Of a stretch of 64,000 bases of DNA, positions 1 through 9,923 are shown piece by piece. Source of the DNA: Microthyrium microscopicum (Eukaryota > Ascomycota > Dothideomycetes > Microthyriales > Microthyriaceae); contig MU004237.1 of assembly GCA_010405405.1 (NCBI GenBank), forward strand, positions 1,313,345 to 1,377,344, given 5' to 3'. Under the pieces are notes generated by a model. The model saw only the letters and a program-made list of their open reading frames with translations. It was not told the origin of the DNA and did not search any database. The translations under genes were made by a program, and so were the position numbers. The number at the start of each line of letters is the position of its first letter. Position 1 is the stretch's first letter.

Positions 1-1
1 T

Positions 2-409
2 CAGAACATGTCTGATTGGTTGAGGTGCAACAGCAGAGGCGATGCGTGGATATGTGATAGTAATGGTTGGCACTGTGGTACCCTGTACGGTCTGCCATCT
101 ACTTGGAAAAACTCTCACAATCCTCGTCTTTGTGAGCTCGTTCTCCTATCCACTTTCAGCCAGGAAGAAGTTACGCCAGCAGACATCAATGCGCATCGAC
201 TAAGTCTTCCACTTGATTATCCATCAAGTGATGACTATTACAATGAAATATTCGACACATCTCATTACAAATACACAGACTGCTGGGCTCACAACATTAT
301 ACTTGTTGAATGGAATGGGAATTTGGCGATGCGAGTTGCTGTTGGACAGATTCATGTTGATGCTTGGGTAACTCTAGAAACTTCTACTAAGATGATACCA
401 CTGGTGTGA
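2..409 (+). CDS. C-terminal part of a probable HET-type (heterokaryon incompatibility) protein, 5' end outside window
   Basis: The frame is open from the first bases of the window, so the gene starts upstream; about 135 residues are visible and end at TGA 407-409. The tail carries the pattern ILVEWNGNLAMRVAVGQIHV followed by DAW, which resembles the far C-terminus of fungal HET-domain proteins, where a 'VEW/R-G-x-A-x-R-x-G-x-G-x-I/V-H-x-D/E-W' block usually closes the protein. The HET domain itself is not in view, so the assignment rests on this tail only. HET proteins govern self/non-self recognition and cell death after hyphal fusion. A RIP-damaged AT-rich block starts about 200 bp downstream, a common setting for HET genes. 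An alternative start exists at ATG 8, but it would give a protein lacking any known domain. Confidence 0.42.
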   Translation, partial: QNMSDWLRCNSRGDAWICDSNGWHCGTLYGLPSTWKNSHNPRLCELVLLSTFSQEEVTPADINAHRLSLPLDYPSSDDYYNEIFDTSHYKYTDCWAHNIILVEWNGNLAMRVAVGQIHVDAWVTLETSTKMIPLV

Positions 410-606
410 AGGTCTTTCGGGGTGTGCTATCTCACATTGTATCTAGAAAAAAAAAAGGTTGTCCGTGTGCCCATCTAGTGCTTCAATGGGCTTCCTGTAT
501 CAAATCCCTGTATCGAATTATCTCAGAAGCTCAGCCCCTAAAACTCCTAAAGCCAGATCCTATTATCACGGCACGTAATGAGGCAGATCTGAGTTTTAGG
601 GTCTAA

Positions 607-1320
607 GACTACATCGCGCCTTTTATTAGTAGAAACGCTTTGAAACACAACAACTTTGGCTCATTAACACTTTATCAACAACAACTTATTATTCTTTAAA
701 ATTAAGATGCACAAAAAGCTCTTAAACTTAGCTTCTTAATACTATTTATAGCTTCTTTATTAGCCTATTATTAAGCTTAGAATCCTCCTTAAGAATCTAT
801 GTTTTAATTCTATGTTGCCTAGAACTAGAAAATTAATAATTCTTTAAACTAATATAACTCTACTACCTTTCTAAATTTAAGTTTTTTAGTATTTATTTTA
901 GATTTTTTAGAATAAGGTAAATAATTATAGGCGTAAAAAAAATATTAAAATTTTAGTTATTATAGAGCTTTAGGGAGTTAGTAAATTATAGAATTATAAG
1001 TATTTAGAGTATTTTTTAGCCTTATCTTTAGTAACTTATATAGCTATATAGAGTTAAGTAATAAAAACGAAATTATAATAGTTATAAAGCGACGTTATTA
1101 AAGTATTTTTAGTTAAGCTTAGCTTTTTAAAATAAAGCTTTATTATTAAGATAAACCTATTTAAATATAAAAGCTTATAAGGCTATAAGCGTTCGTTCTA
1201 ATAAATTCCGCGATCTAATCCTAGACTATTAGATCGCGGTAATAAAGGAAGGTTAGTATTAGTCCTAAAAGGGAAGAAGCTAATCTAAATTAGGATACTA
1301 TAAGCGATCATAACAGTCTG
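607..1320. repeat. RIP-degraded AT-rich block, family not identifiable
   Basis: About 700 bp of very AT-rich DNA dense in TpA and poor in CpA/TpG, with no open frame of note. Composition matches the block at the right end of the window, which points to an old repeat mutated by RIP. A 12-bp perfect inverted repeat (1208-1219 and 1228-1239) lies near its right edge. The segments 410-606 and 1321-1680 around it have ordinary composition and show nothing I can support. Confidence 0.65.
1208..1239. repeat. 12-bp perfect inverted repeat (hairpin) in the AT-rich block
   Basis: CCGCGATCTAAT at 1208-1219 is mirrored by ATTAGATCGCGG at 1228-1239 around an 8-base spacer. It keeps CpG sites inside a block otherwise emptied of CpA. 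Confidence 0.6.
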
Positions 1321-1680
1321 GGTTTCTGAGATAAGTATCGAAGCTCACCCCTGCATTAGGATTCAGCATACTTTCCATCAAATCCCACTACACAACCTTT
1401 TATATCAGGCTATGGGTACCCGGTTTAGATCATTCGTATGTCGTCCACTACTTATAGAGGCCCATACTCGATGGCTCACAAGAACAGACATCGTAGTACT
1501 CGTGTGAAATGCTTAGCTACGTGGGACTTGGTATCGAACTTACTATATTCCTTCCCTTCTTCCTTTTCGTAAGTCAAATAGTGAATTTGAGATACTTGTA
1601 CTCACATGAATAGTTCTTTTACACCCTCTTCCGTATTGTTCCAGCATTAGCAGTGGTCATAGAACAGGAGACCCATACTT

Positions 1681-2679
1681 ATGCTCCAGTGTCCCTCACA
1701 GACAGACATCTATAGCAATGATCCATCCCGTCAATCTCCTCAGCCAAACTCCTTCACTCGCGGCCTGAGTCTGTTTTCCACGATCAGCCAGCTTCTATCT
1801 CTTCGCACCAGTTACAATAGCCCCATAGTTCTCGCTCGTGCCGTGCCAACTATCGCAGCACTCACAAACCCAAACGCCACACCTCCTATTCGCATAGATG
1901 TATACACCACTGCGTCTGCTTCCGAGGCCACCGAGCCTGGCTTCTTTGGCGGCGGCATAACTTTGCGACCTATGATATCCCAGATGCTCTCTTTACGCAC
2001 CCGCTTCGACTCTCCACTCACCTTGTTCCGAGGCTTTGGCATATTTGCTTCACTCGCCATCATCGAGCTTACTATCGCGGTCCTTACCATGGCTTTCTTG
2101 CCCATTCCGCTAGCTATAGTGCTGCAGATCATTTTGCCGCTCCCCCTTATTCAATTGTACGCCCTTTGGACTCACACGGTACTTACCGTCCCCTCCAGCC
2201 GCTGGTTCTGGCAATGCATTCAGCCCTTCTTGCCGACCTGGCGCGCAACTGCCCCTGCACTCGCAATCTCGCTGACCTGTCGTACAATCTTCCGTGTCGC
2301 GCTTGTGCAGTCATTCGGCGTCAATGAACACCTTGCTCGGCGTGAAGACGCGCCGCCGCGCAAATGGATGCTTGTATGCGTGATTCTGGCGGCCCTGGCA
2401 GGTGTGCCTGCACACCTGGTGCTAATCCGCATACAAGCTTGTCTGCTGCCGTTAGATGAGACACCGGCGATACCAATTGATGCATCAATTATCATGGTAG
2501 GAAAGGGCGGAGAATCTGAAGCATTAGGCATGAAGGAGGCTTTGACTACATTTGGAGCGAGATCATGGGCACGGCTGGTGCTGCTATATTTGCAGCTGTT
2601 TGCTGTAGTGGTGGTTGGTGGAGCGCCTATATTACTGCTGTTTTTCGTTTTCAATATTCTTTTTGTCCTTTTCAGGTAA
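1681..2679 (+). CDS. Hypothetical multi-pass membrane protein with an internal 34-residue duplication
   Basis: A single open frame of 332 residues from ATG 1681. Hydrophobic segments near residues 118-165, 230-250 and 300-332 suggest three or four membrane spans. The N-terminal half holds a 34-residue unit twice: about residues 28-61 and 92-125, both with ISQ(L/M)LSLRT followed by SP(I/L)-x-L-x-R. The stretch RIQACLLPLDE with a later hydrophobic segment recalls a fungal membrane-protein family often labelled 'ubiquitin carrier protein', but that label is itself a database artefact and the match is weak. The frame ends at TAA just after a possible splice donor (CAG|GTAATG), so a further 3' exon cannot be excluded. 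Function unknown. Confidence 0.5.
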   Translation: MLQCPSQTDIYSNDPSRQSPQPNSFTRGLSLFSTISQLLSLRTSYNSPIVLARAVPTIAALTNPNATPPIRIDVYTTASASEATEPGFFGGGITLRPMISQMLSLRTRFDSPLTLFRGFGIFASLAIIELTIAVLTMAFLPIPLAIVLQIILPLPLIQLYALWTHTVLTVPSSRWFWQCIQPFLPTWRATAPALAISLTCRTIFRVALVQSFGVNEHLARREDAPPRKWMLVCVILAALAGVPAHLVLIRIQACLLPLDETPAIPIDASIIMVGKGGESEALGMKEALTTFGARSWARLVLLYLQLFAVVVVGGAPILLLFFVFNILFVLFR

Positions 2680-3505
2680 TGCAATGAAGCTGGGCCTTGA
2701 GGAACAGAAACTTTGCATCGCACACCATCAGCACAGACATATTCAATGGTTGAATGTCAATGAGACAATCTCTAAAGAAGGAGGAATCCTGGGCGGAATC
2801 TTTGTATAGTAGTCAATTGACATATGGCTCGTGTACTCTGTACTATTGAATCTCACGGACTTGATGACCAATGTGCTTCAGTGCTTCGATTTCACTACTC
2901 TCAAGGGAGAGCCCGCTCAATTTAATTGTATGGACGACTTCTCATCAAGGGATCGGTGACTTTTTCGCTAAGCCGTCAATCATACTCTCTACAAGTCACT
3001 TGTCTTCAGTTTGTCAGTGCAGTGTGAACCTTACTCATGCATGTCACAGGCTGCTTGACAACCACTGTCAGCCAGCTCCTCTGATATTGCATTTCGCTGA
3101 CACTATCTGGATCATGCTCTGCACAAGTTGCTTGTCGTGGATATCTCGGCATCTATACGACTGTTCGTGCGCTTTCCTCATTTCAGAGCTTAGTTCAGTT
3201 ACCTAACAGTTCACTTGCACCGGTCGCCTAATGTTATACTCTGCTATACGTCTTAATTTTACTCTCTTGTCTTTGCGCTATCAGTGCAAGTGATAGTGCG
3301 TACTTAACACATTACTCATGAAATGAGCCTAATCTGTGCTTTGAAGTCTCTGAGGTACATTATATCTCAACGTCTGCGACCACCTAATGCCATTTCTTCA
3401 TCTCACACCTATATCGCTTTCAAAATATTCTGGTGTCAAGGCTTCACACTCGTTCAGTCAGCACTATAGATACCTTCATTGCAACAGCACAGTTTGCAGC
3501 CCATC
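2680..3505. other. Intergenic region, nothing supported
   Basis: Normal base composition. Short frames exist but none has a domain, a good start or a splice pattern. It must contain the promoter of the metalloprotease downstream. Confidence 0.6.
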
Positions 3506-4369
3506 ATGAAGCTCTATACTACTCTGCTGGTTGCGACCTTCCTTACGTTGGTAACGTGCCTTGATGATTCATTTCAACCTCCAGCAGGGCACCTGCTCTG
3601 CGGCAATTGGAACCAAACGGTTTCTCCTACTGTCAAGACCATCGCAAGCCAAGTGCACCAGAAGTTTCTCAAACTCCCAGACCACCGCGAATGGAATGAG
3701 ACAGTCGTCGTTCAGGCGAATCTCAACGTTGTCACCACTCCAGATGGATGGGGTAAAGTCAGCACCGACAATATCATAAAGCAGGTCCAGGCCATCAACA
3801 CAGCCTTTGCACCCATCGGCTTTCGCTTCGATATCCGCACCGCCACGCGCTGGAACAACAGTCAGTGGGGCATTAACAAGAACACTCAGTACATGCAAAG
3901 CAGCTCACGTAAAGGCGGCTACGACACTCTCAACCTATGGTACATCTCTGATATGGGTATACCAAGCGTTGGCGGCGCCTGCACCGGACCTTCTGAAAAC
4001 GGAAACAGTCTGGATGGCTGTATTATTGCAGCTTGGTTGTTGCCCCAAGCTGGAGGATCAGTGCCAAATTACAGCAAAGGCTTTGCGACAGTCCATGAAA
4101 TAGGCCATTGGCTCGGCCTGATGCATGTTTGGGGACATGATGAATCGCCAACTTGCGACAGAGACACAGACAATGTGGCAGACACGCCAGTTCAACTGAC
4201 TCCTTCTTGGGTTTGCGACAAGCCCAAGGACTCTTGTCCAAATCAGCCCGGTTTGGACTCGGTGCATAATTATATGGATTATGTGAACGACGATTGCGCC
4301 AGTGAGTTCACGATTGGACAAGCAAATCTTATGCATGCTACTTTCAAGAGGCTGCGACAGGGAAAGTAG
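3506..4369 (+). CDS. Secreted M43 (pappalysin/cytophagalysin-type) zinc metalloprotease
   Basis: Intronless gene for 287 residues. I start at ATG 3506 because it opens directly on a signal peptide (MKLYTTLLVATFLTLVTCL). The zinc site HEIGHWLGLMH (residues 198-208) fits HExxHxxGxxH, and NYMDY with Met 257 gives the metzincin Met-turn. The cysteines after the zinc site and the DTPV block are typical of fungal extracellular M43B proteases. Several N-x-S/T sites are present (for example NQT, NET, NNS, NYS). The enzyme should be exported and digest extracellular protein; relatives are linked to nutrition and host-protein attack. The length is usual for the family. The stop codon lies only 6 bp before a MITE, so the 3' UTR is probably transposon-derived. 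Confidence 0.93.
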   Translation: MKLYTTLLVATFLTLVTCLDDSFQPPAGHLLCGNWNQTVSPTVKTIASQVHQKFLKLPDHREWNETVVVQANLNVVTTPDGWGKVSTDNIIKQVQAINTAFAPIGFRFDIRTATRWNNSQWGINKNTQYMQSSSRKGGYDTLNLWYISDMGIPSVGGACTGPSENGNSLDGCIIAAWLLPQAGGSVPNYSKGFATVHEIGHWLGLMHVWGHDESPTCDRDTDNVADTPVQLTPSWVCDKPKDSCPNQPGLDSVHNYMDYVNDDCASEFTIGQANLMHATFKRLRQGK

Positions 4370-4375
4370 CCCACT

Positions 4376-4946
4376 GTTATGACGGCTCATAACGGCCACC
4401 CTGGCCAGTTTAGCAAAACCAAAAAGTACAAAATCTATGTATTCACAAATCAATTATTTACAATATAAATACTATATTTTTAGACAATCTGAAGAAGCCA
4501 AATTGTAAGTTAAATTTTGCTTGATTTTTTAAAGCTTGAAATCACTAGCTAATTACGGTTGTTTATGTTGAAATTTTAATCTATGAAATCTATGCATCTT
4601 TTTAACGTTTTGGGAGCGCATAAGGAGTTACTAATTTAGGAGCGCTCACTTACTAACTTAGGAGGGGTTCCTTTACTAACTTAGAGGTATCTTGTTAAGC
4701 TCCACTTTTTGCTAAAAAGTAAAAAACATTAATAATTATAAAGTTCTACTACTCGTGTTGAAATACATAAATATAATATTTTGAGATATAGCAAAAATAT
4801 AGAAAAATTTAACTTACTATTTAGCTTTTTTAGAATCCTTAAATTTGGGCTCTTTGTGGTGTAAATAATTGATTTGTAAATACACAGATTTTTGGATTTT
4901 AGATTTTGGTGAAGTGGCCAGGGTGGCCATTATGAGCCGTCATAAC
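4376..4946. mobile_element. MITE-like non-autonomous DNA element with 86-bp terminal inverted repeats
   Basis: A 571-bp AT-rich element bounded by inverted repeats 4376-4461 and 4861-4946. They align without gaps at 74 of 86 positions, and the outer 30 bases, starting GTTATGACGGCTCATAA, differ at one. Weaker mirrored similarity continues inward to about 145 bp from each end. No transposase frame is present. Two bases outside the right repeat is TA, while the left counterpart reads CA, so a TA target duplication (Tc1/mariner/pogo style) is possible but not shown. The middle holds three copies of TTACTAAYTTAG at 4628, 4650 and 4673, roughly 22 bp apart. Its base composition is less RIP-damaged than the window's right end, suggesting a younger or RIP-escaping copy. 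Confidence 0.85.
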
Positions 4947-5296
4947 TGTACCATAATTTGATCCTTTCAGATCTTGAGATTATGACATTTTTGAGCTTGA
5001 ATGTTCTGTCGAAGGTAGACAATATGAATGATTTGTGGCTTGTCAGCCTTCCAGTAGATTAATTGACTATTTGAACCTATTTCAATATCTCCAGAGATTT
5101 TTCGTGTGATGTTGACTGAGTTGGAAGTTGGATTGGTGGTTGAGTTTGTCTCAAGCTTCCATAAATCTTCGCAAGATCTGGGTCAATGACTTCATCAAAC
5201 TAACTCTCCGACGACTCCTCAACCACTTCAATCATCGACACTTCAGATATTTCTATCATGCATTAGCATCTAAACTCGCCCACATAAGCATTCACA
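4947..5296. other. Intergenic region upstream of the CIA30-domain gene
   Basis: 350 bp with ordinary composition between the MITE and the CIA30 gene start. It ends in a CA-rich leader. A frame from 5128 runs on into the gene, but in a frame different from the true exons. Confidence 0.5.
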
Positions 5297-6319
5297 ATGG
5301 AGAAACTTCCAGCTGCCCCCAAGTCCGAGCAAACTCCTCTTCTCGGCGACGATTATGTCACCATAGACATCCCGAACAAAGAAGACCACCACGGATCCAG
5401 CTTCAATATCTTCGGACAATCAGCGTAAGAATTGCCATCAGAATCTCTTCTAAATCAAGTAATAACTCATCGCAGCGGCTGGGGCGACTGGACAGCAGTC
5501 GACGACCGCGTTCGCGGAGGCAGTTCACAGGTAATTTCCACTCCCATCAACCACCATCCAGCCCCAAACTAACAGTCTCCTCAGTCCCATCTAACCCACT
5601 ACGCAGACAGCAAGTCCGTACTCTTCCACGGCCTTCTCGACATCACCACCCTCGGCGGCGCCGGTTTCGCCAGCCAAGTTTCACAGCGCTCCGACTGGGA
5701 CCTCAGCGGCTACGAAGCCATTCGGATTGGCATTCTGCCTGAGCAATCAGACAGTAAGTCCCATCCCTACCGCGGCTAGCAACAATCAAAAACCAGAGTA
5801 ACAAGCTGACAAAAATACACCGACAGACAAGACATACACCCTCGTCCTAAAAGACGCTCTTCCAGGCCGCCGACCAGACGGCCGACTGGAAGCAAGCACC
5901 TCCTGGGAATGTATGTTCAAAGCACCAAAGCCATCTCAAGGAAAGGTACAGTATGTGACACTTCGGCTCAAGGACTTTAAGGCTACATATCGTGGTCGCA
6001 AGATTGATGACCGCCCGCCGCTGAAAGTGGAGGCGATCAAACAGATTAGCTTGATGATGAGAAGGTACGTCCAAGGAGTTGGTTGAACGGCCATGCTGAA
6101 GAAATTATGAAAATGAAGCTAATGCGGAGGTACAGTAACTTTGGGAAGCAAGAGGGTCATTTTCGACTGGGTATTGCGTCCATGTCGGCTCATACGAAAG
6201 AAGATGTGCCAGCTGAAATGACAGTACTTGTAGAGGCAATCGTGCGGGTGGGACTAACTGCACTTGCCATGTGGATGATATGGTACTCCTGGCAGTCCTT
6301 GGTATTGCCTGAGGAATAA
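5297..6319 (+). CDS. CIA30-domain (NDUFAF1-like) protein, five exons
   Basis: Exons 5297-5424, 5476-5530, 5585-5753, 5827-6064 and 6130-6319 splice in frame to 259 residues (all GT-AG). The domain is clear: GWGDWTAVDDRVRGGSSQ, then TLGGAGFASQ, WDLSGYEAI, the YTLVLKD strand, DFKATYRGR and the closing ISLMMRRYSNFGKQEGHF. In mitochondria CIA30/NDUFAF1 helps assemble complex I. This copy has no mitochondrial presequence; it starts MEKLPAAPKSEQTPLLGDD, so it looks like the second, probably non-mitochondrial CIA30 paralog common in fungi. The last 40 residues add a hydrophobic stretch (VGLTALAMWMIWYSW) that might anchor it or reflect an unrecognised 3' intron. Its precise role is inferred from the fold only. 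Confidence 0.87.
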
Positions 6320-7249
6320 GAAGGCTTCAAGAGAGCCAAGCTTTGTACCAAGCAATTGGAATAAGGAGAGTTCAGATGAAAAGGGAACTCAATTAATCCG
6401 TGGTGGCTATCATCCGGGAGCACTTCTACTCATCAACACCCACAATTAGACCAAAATAGAAAAGTTCAAAGATGTATGCAAACGATTGACCATGATATTG
6501 ATTATCCTAGCGTCTCTGTTTCAAAAAGACCAGCCAAACTCACTTAATCATTACAATACAAGGCATTGAAACAATTATGGTTCTGTCCATCATCAAAAGT
6601 TGAACCCCCAGTCCCAGCACCGACGCAAAATCCAAAAATGAAGCAAACCTTCAATAAATGACATACAAGAAGAGATGTTTTTCAATTAAGGAGTTCAAGG
6701 ACCCTATTCCTTTGCCAAATCCTTCGATCAGAAACAGTAAACGACGGACGGTCTGAAAATTCACACAAACTTTTTGTCGCATAAAATGGTACAACCACCC
6801 TCATCCGTTCGGTCTTGTTTGTAGTTGTATGTGGGCCCTGATTAGAATTCCACCACCTCCCGAGAAGGTCATTATCCGGGAGTTATTAAAGATTATATGA
6901 AATAAGAGGTGACAAAGGAGAAGAACGCCAGGTGTTGTAGACACCTATCCGTGAATAAGGCTCCAGAAGGAGAATGAAGTTGTGTAAGTTGAATAGAAAA
7001 GCAGTAGGCTACGAGAATGTGACACGTCAAGTCGTGAGAGGATATCTTCCCAGGTTCCGATAACGCCTTAAAGTCCCAAGAGTGTTGCTTTGCCAGCGCG
7101 AAAACGTGGCAGCATGGCTATGGAAGGGAAACAAAGTCCCAGATTATTCGTAGTATCGGGTGTTTCTGCGCTGATTATAGCAGCAATACATGAATCGTGT
7201 TCCAATGGTGGAGAGAAAAGTACAGCATAGATGGTAGCAATCTGACAGT
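6320..7249. other. Intergenic region between convergent CIA30 and homeobox genes
   Basis: 930 bp shared by the 3' ends of two convergent genes. No coding frame, repeat or RNA gene recognised; presumably two 3' UTRs. Confidence 0.55.
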
Positions 7250-9149
7250 CTATGGGAAGTGGCCAGTTGATGTGGGCGACGGTGTAGAGCCAGGGTCATT
7301 GGGAAGTCGTGGTGAATGCTGGAATCCAGGCGTATTGAAGCCAAACGTTTGCTGCGTGGGAGGCGCGGAGTAGGGCTGGGCCCATTGTATGTTGCTATAT
7401 GATGGCACGAGGATGACTTGCTGTGATGCTGGATACGTAATGTTGGGTATCATTGTCTGTGTTAAGGGTGCGGAAGGAGGTGGTGTCTGTGAGTCGAAAA
7501 GGTTTTGCGCAAATGCTGCCACAGCAGGGGATCGCTGAGCTGGAGTAGATGGCTTTTGTATCCGGCACGCGTTATTTTGAGACGACTTTATACGTCGTAG
7601 GGCCTGCTCTGGGGTTCCAAGGAAGGGTGATCTTGGTGAAAGTGGCATACCAGCTGTATAAGAGTTGTTTCGGCCCATTGGGTTTTTTGAGCCAAGACCA
7701 AGAGCTGCTGGAGCTGCTTTGCGACGTCTATCAGCAATAGAGGTCAGCGGGGTCCTTGATTTGCCGATGAAGAGGTTGTTCTCTGGTGGAGGCATTTCCA
7801 TCTTTTCCGAGTCTGCAAGATTGGGCAGTGACACTGAGCTAGTGTTATATTTCAAGTCATTCGACTGTTGTGGTGAAAGGAAGGAAGGATCCGAAATGGG
7901 TTGCACTGAAAAGTCCGTCGTGGTAACGGACGGCATGGTAGATCTGGTAGTCGATAGAACAGAAGCTGGCGAGCTATGATGATCAGCGAAACTAGCCATT
8001 GTTGGTGTGCTGGCAACTGAATACTCCAGGCTTCCAAAATCAGAGAAGCATGTCTCGGGCAAAGGTGGATGGTGATAATAATCACACTCAGATGCAGCGA
8101 TTGTTGGTTCAGTAGAAACGTATGTTGTTGTCGGGCGAGGAGCAACGTAAGATCCAAGTATATCAAACGAGTCGGCGAAAGGATGTGGTGACTGCGAGCC
8201 CGAAGATAGTGGTGGAGTATCGTTGCGTGGTTCTTGGGGGTATTGAGCAACATTAGCCAAGCTTTCAACCGAGAAGAGTGTATGATCGGAAGTGGACTCC
8301 ATTGCGCTCACAGGCATTTGAAGGTGATGCATAAAATGATCTTGTGCGCTGAATTGTGATGGCAGAGCATAACGTTGCATTGGTGGATAATTGGTGAAAT
8401 GAGGCAGGAACTCGCTCATATCCGGAGCAGACGTGGGCATCGAAGGGTCATGCTCTTGCTTTGGAGAAGCTTCGTGTGGCAGACTAGATTGAGTTGGGGT
8501 GCTTGAAGACTCGGAGACAGCAGGTTGAGAAGCAGAACCAGAATCGGAAGTGTTTGTGGCTTCTTCCAGAGGTATTTCATCGGTCGACGGGGGAGGTGGA
8601 TCACCTCTTTCGATAGCAGCTTGAGTTTTCTTCTCGTCTTGTCTTGATTTGGCGCGTCGATTTTGAAACCAGTTCTACTCGCAGGTTAGCAATTGAAGCA
8701 TCAATTATGTCAAAAACTTACGTTGATCTTTTCTACCGGCACAGCCATTCTCATGGCGATCTGTTTCTTGGTCGCTGTGGATGGCTTTCGCTCGGCTCTG
8801 AAGTGAGACTCGAGTAGAAACCATTGATCCCGAGTAAGCCTCTGCAGAATAGTTAGACACCAACGAAATCATAAGAAAACAACAGTGTATATACCTGGTT
8901 CGTCTGGGGATGCATGGCGCCCATTGGCAAAGTAGTCATATGAACTGGTATTTGACCATTTTCGTAGTATCCGAATGGCATATTTGGATCCTGGAAGTAG
9001 CCGGGATCGATAAACTGTTCAGGGAATTGCTTGGGAAATTGTTCGGGATAGTGTTCAGCATATTGGCCGATGAACTGCTCAGGGATGTCTCCATATCCCT
9101 CCTGACCCCAGTTTGACCCAATGGGAGGTCCGTCTCTCATTGAAGTCAT
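7250..9149 (-). CDS. Homeobox transcription factor
   Basis: Exons on the minus strand are 9149-8895, 8841-8722 and 8674-7250, giving 599 residues. The homeodomain spans about residues 83-143: it contains RLTRDQWFLLESHF, then RAERKPSTATKKQIAMRM, and the recognition helix NWFQNRRAKSRQ with W127, F128, N130 and R132 in place. Both introns lie at the homeodomain: one just before RLTRDQ and one between the two Asn of KINNWFQ. The N-terminus is rich in EQF/KQF repeats; the long C-terminal half is Ser/Pro/Thr/Gln-rich and disordered, as in fungal homeobox regulators of conidiation and sexual development. It should bind DNA in the nucleus. The target genes are unknown. Its upstream region is nearly 6 kb long, unusual for this compact genome. 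Confidence 0.92.
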
Positions 9150-9469
9150 GATTAAGAATTAGTGTAGAGGATTAGAAATAGCGAAGTGGTGACCTAAGGA
9201 GGTCAGATCTTGTGCAACGACTGTGTGATGTTGATGATAGTAGTGCCGATAGCGAATGACGGCAGCAAATATGTTGTAAAAACGAGCAGTATTGAAGAAG
9301 CGGATATTAGATTTTGGAAGGCAACATGGAGAAGCAGACTGGAACAAGGCGGCAAAGCACTCAAAGAGGAACGTGCCTGTAAGATGGTTGGGAAGGAGTT
9401 GGGTCAAAGCAGGCTGAAAAAGCGAAAGATATCAGCCAACTTGACGAAACCGGAGCGACCGTGATTTGG

Positions 9470-9600
9470 AGAGGGATAATGGAAAGATTTGAAGAAGAAG
9501 AAAGAGAAGAAGAGAAGAGGAAGGGATGGAAGATGATGCGTGAGAGACGGGAAGGATGGGAAGGATGGGGTGGAGGAGGGAAGGCTTCAAGGGGAAAAGA
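9470..9600 (-). promoter_or_regulatory. CT-rich tract upstream of the homeobox gene
   Basis: About 130 bp are almost pure purine on the plus strand, so the homeobox sense strand is pyrimidine-rich. Such tracts usually sit at transcription starts or in leaders of filamentous-fungal genes. It lies 320-450 bp before the start codon. Confidence 0.4.
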
Positions 9601-9896
9601 TCCGACGAACAAGAAGGCGTGGAGCAAGCAGAAAGTGGATCTCTGGGCCCTGCACACTCTCTGAGATTCTCACGGGGGGATGGAGCATCTTGACGGGCTG
9701 GACAGTGACTGGCAGACTCAACACTGGCGTGACTACTGGGTCCAACCGGGTCCAGTCTGGCAAAGGCACCAACTGGCAACTGGCAGCAGCTGGCAGTTGT
9801 TGAGAGCTGGGGCGGCGTAGCGGGTGGGCGGTGCTGGCGTCCAAACATCCATTCAGAGCCAGCGGAAGGGCGCGCGATGAGGCGGAGGATGGCAAC

Positions 9897-9923
9897 ACCT
9901 GCAAGACCTGCAAGACCTGTAAC
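9897..9923. repeat. Short tandem repeat, 9-bp unit x3
   Basis: ACCTGCAAG, ACCTGCAAG, ACCTGTAAC in direct succession; the last unit is degenerate. Confidence 0.6.

Noticed and set aside
5128-5742. 204-codon Arg/Ser/His-rich plus-strand frame
   Set aside because: Runs across introns in the wrong frame; the true exons give a clear CIA30 domain.
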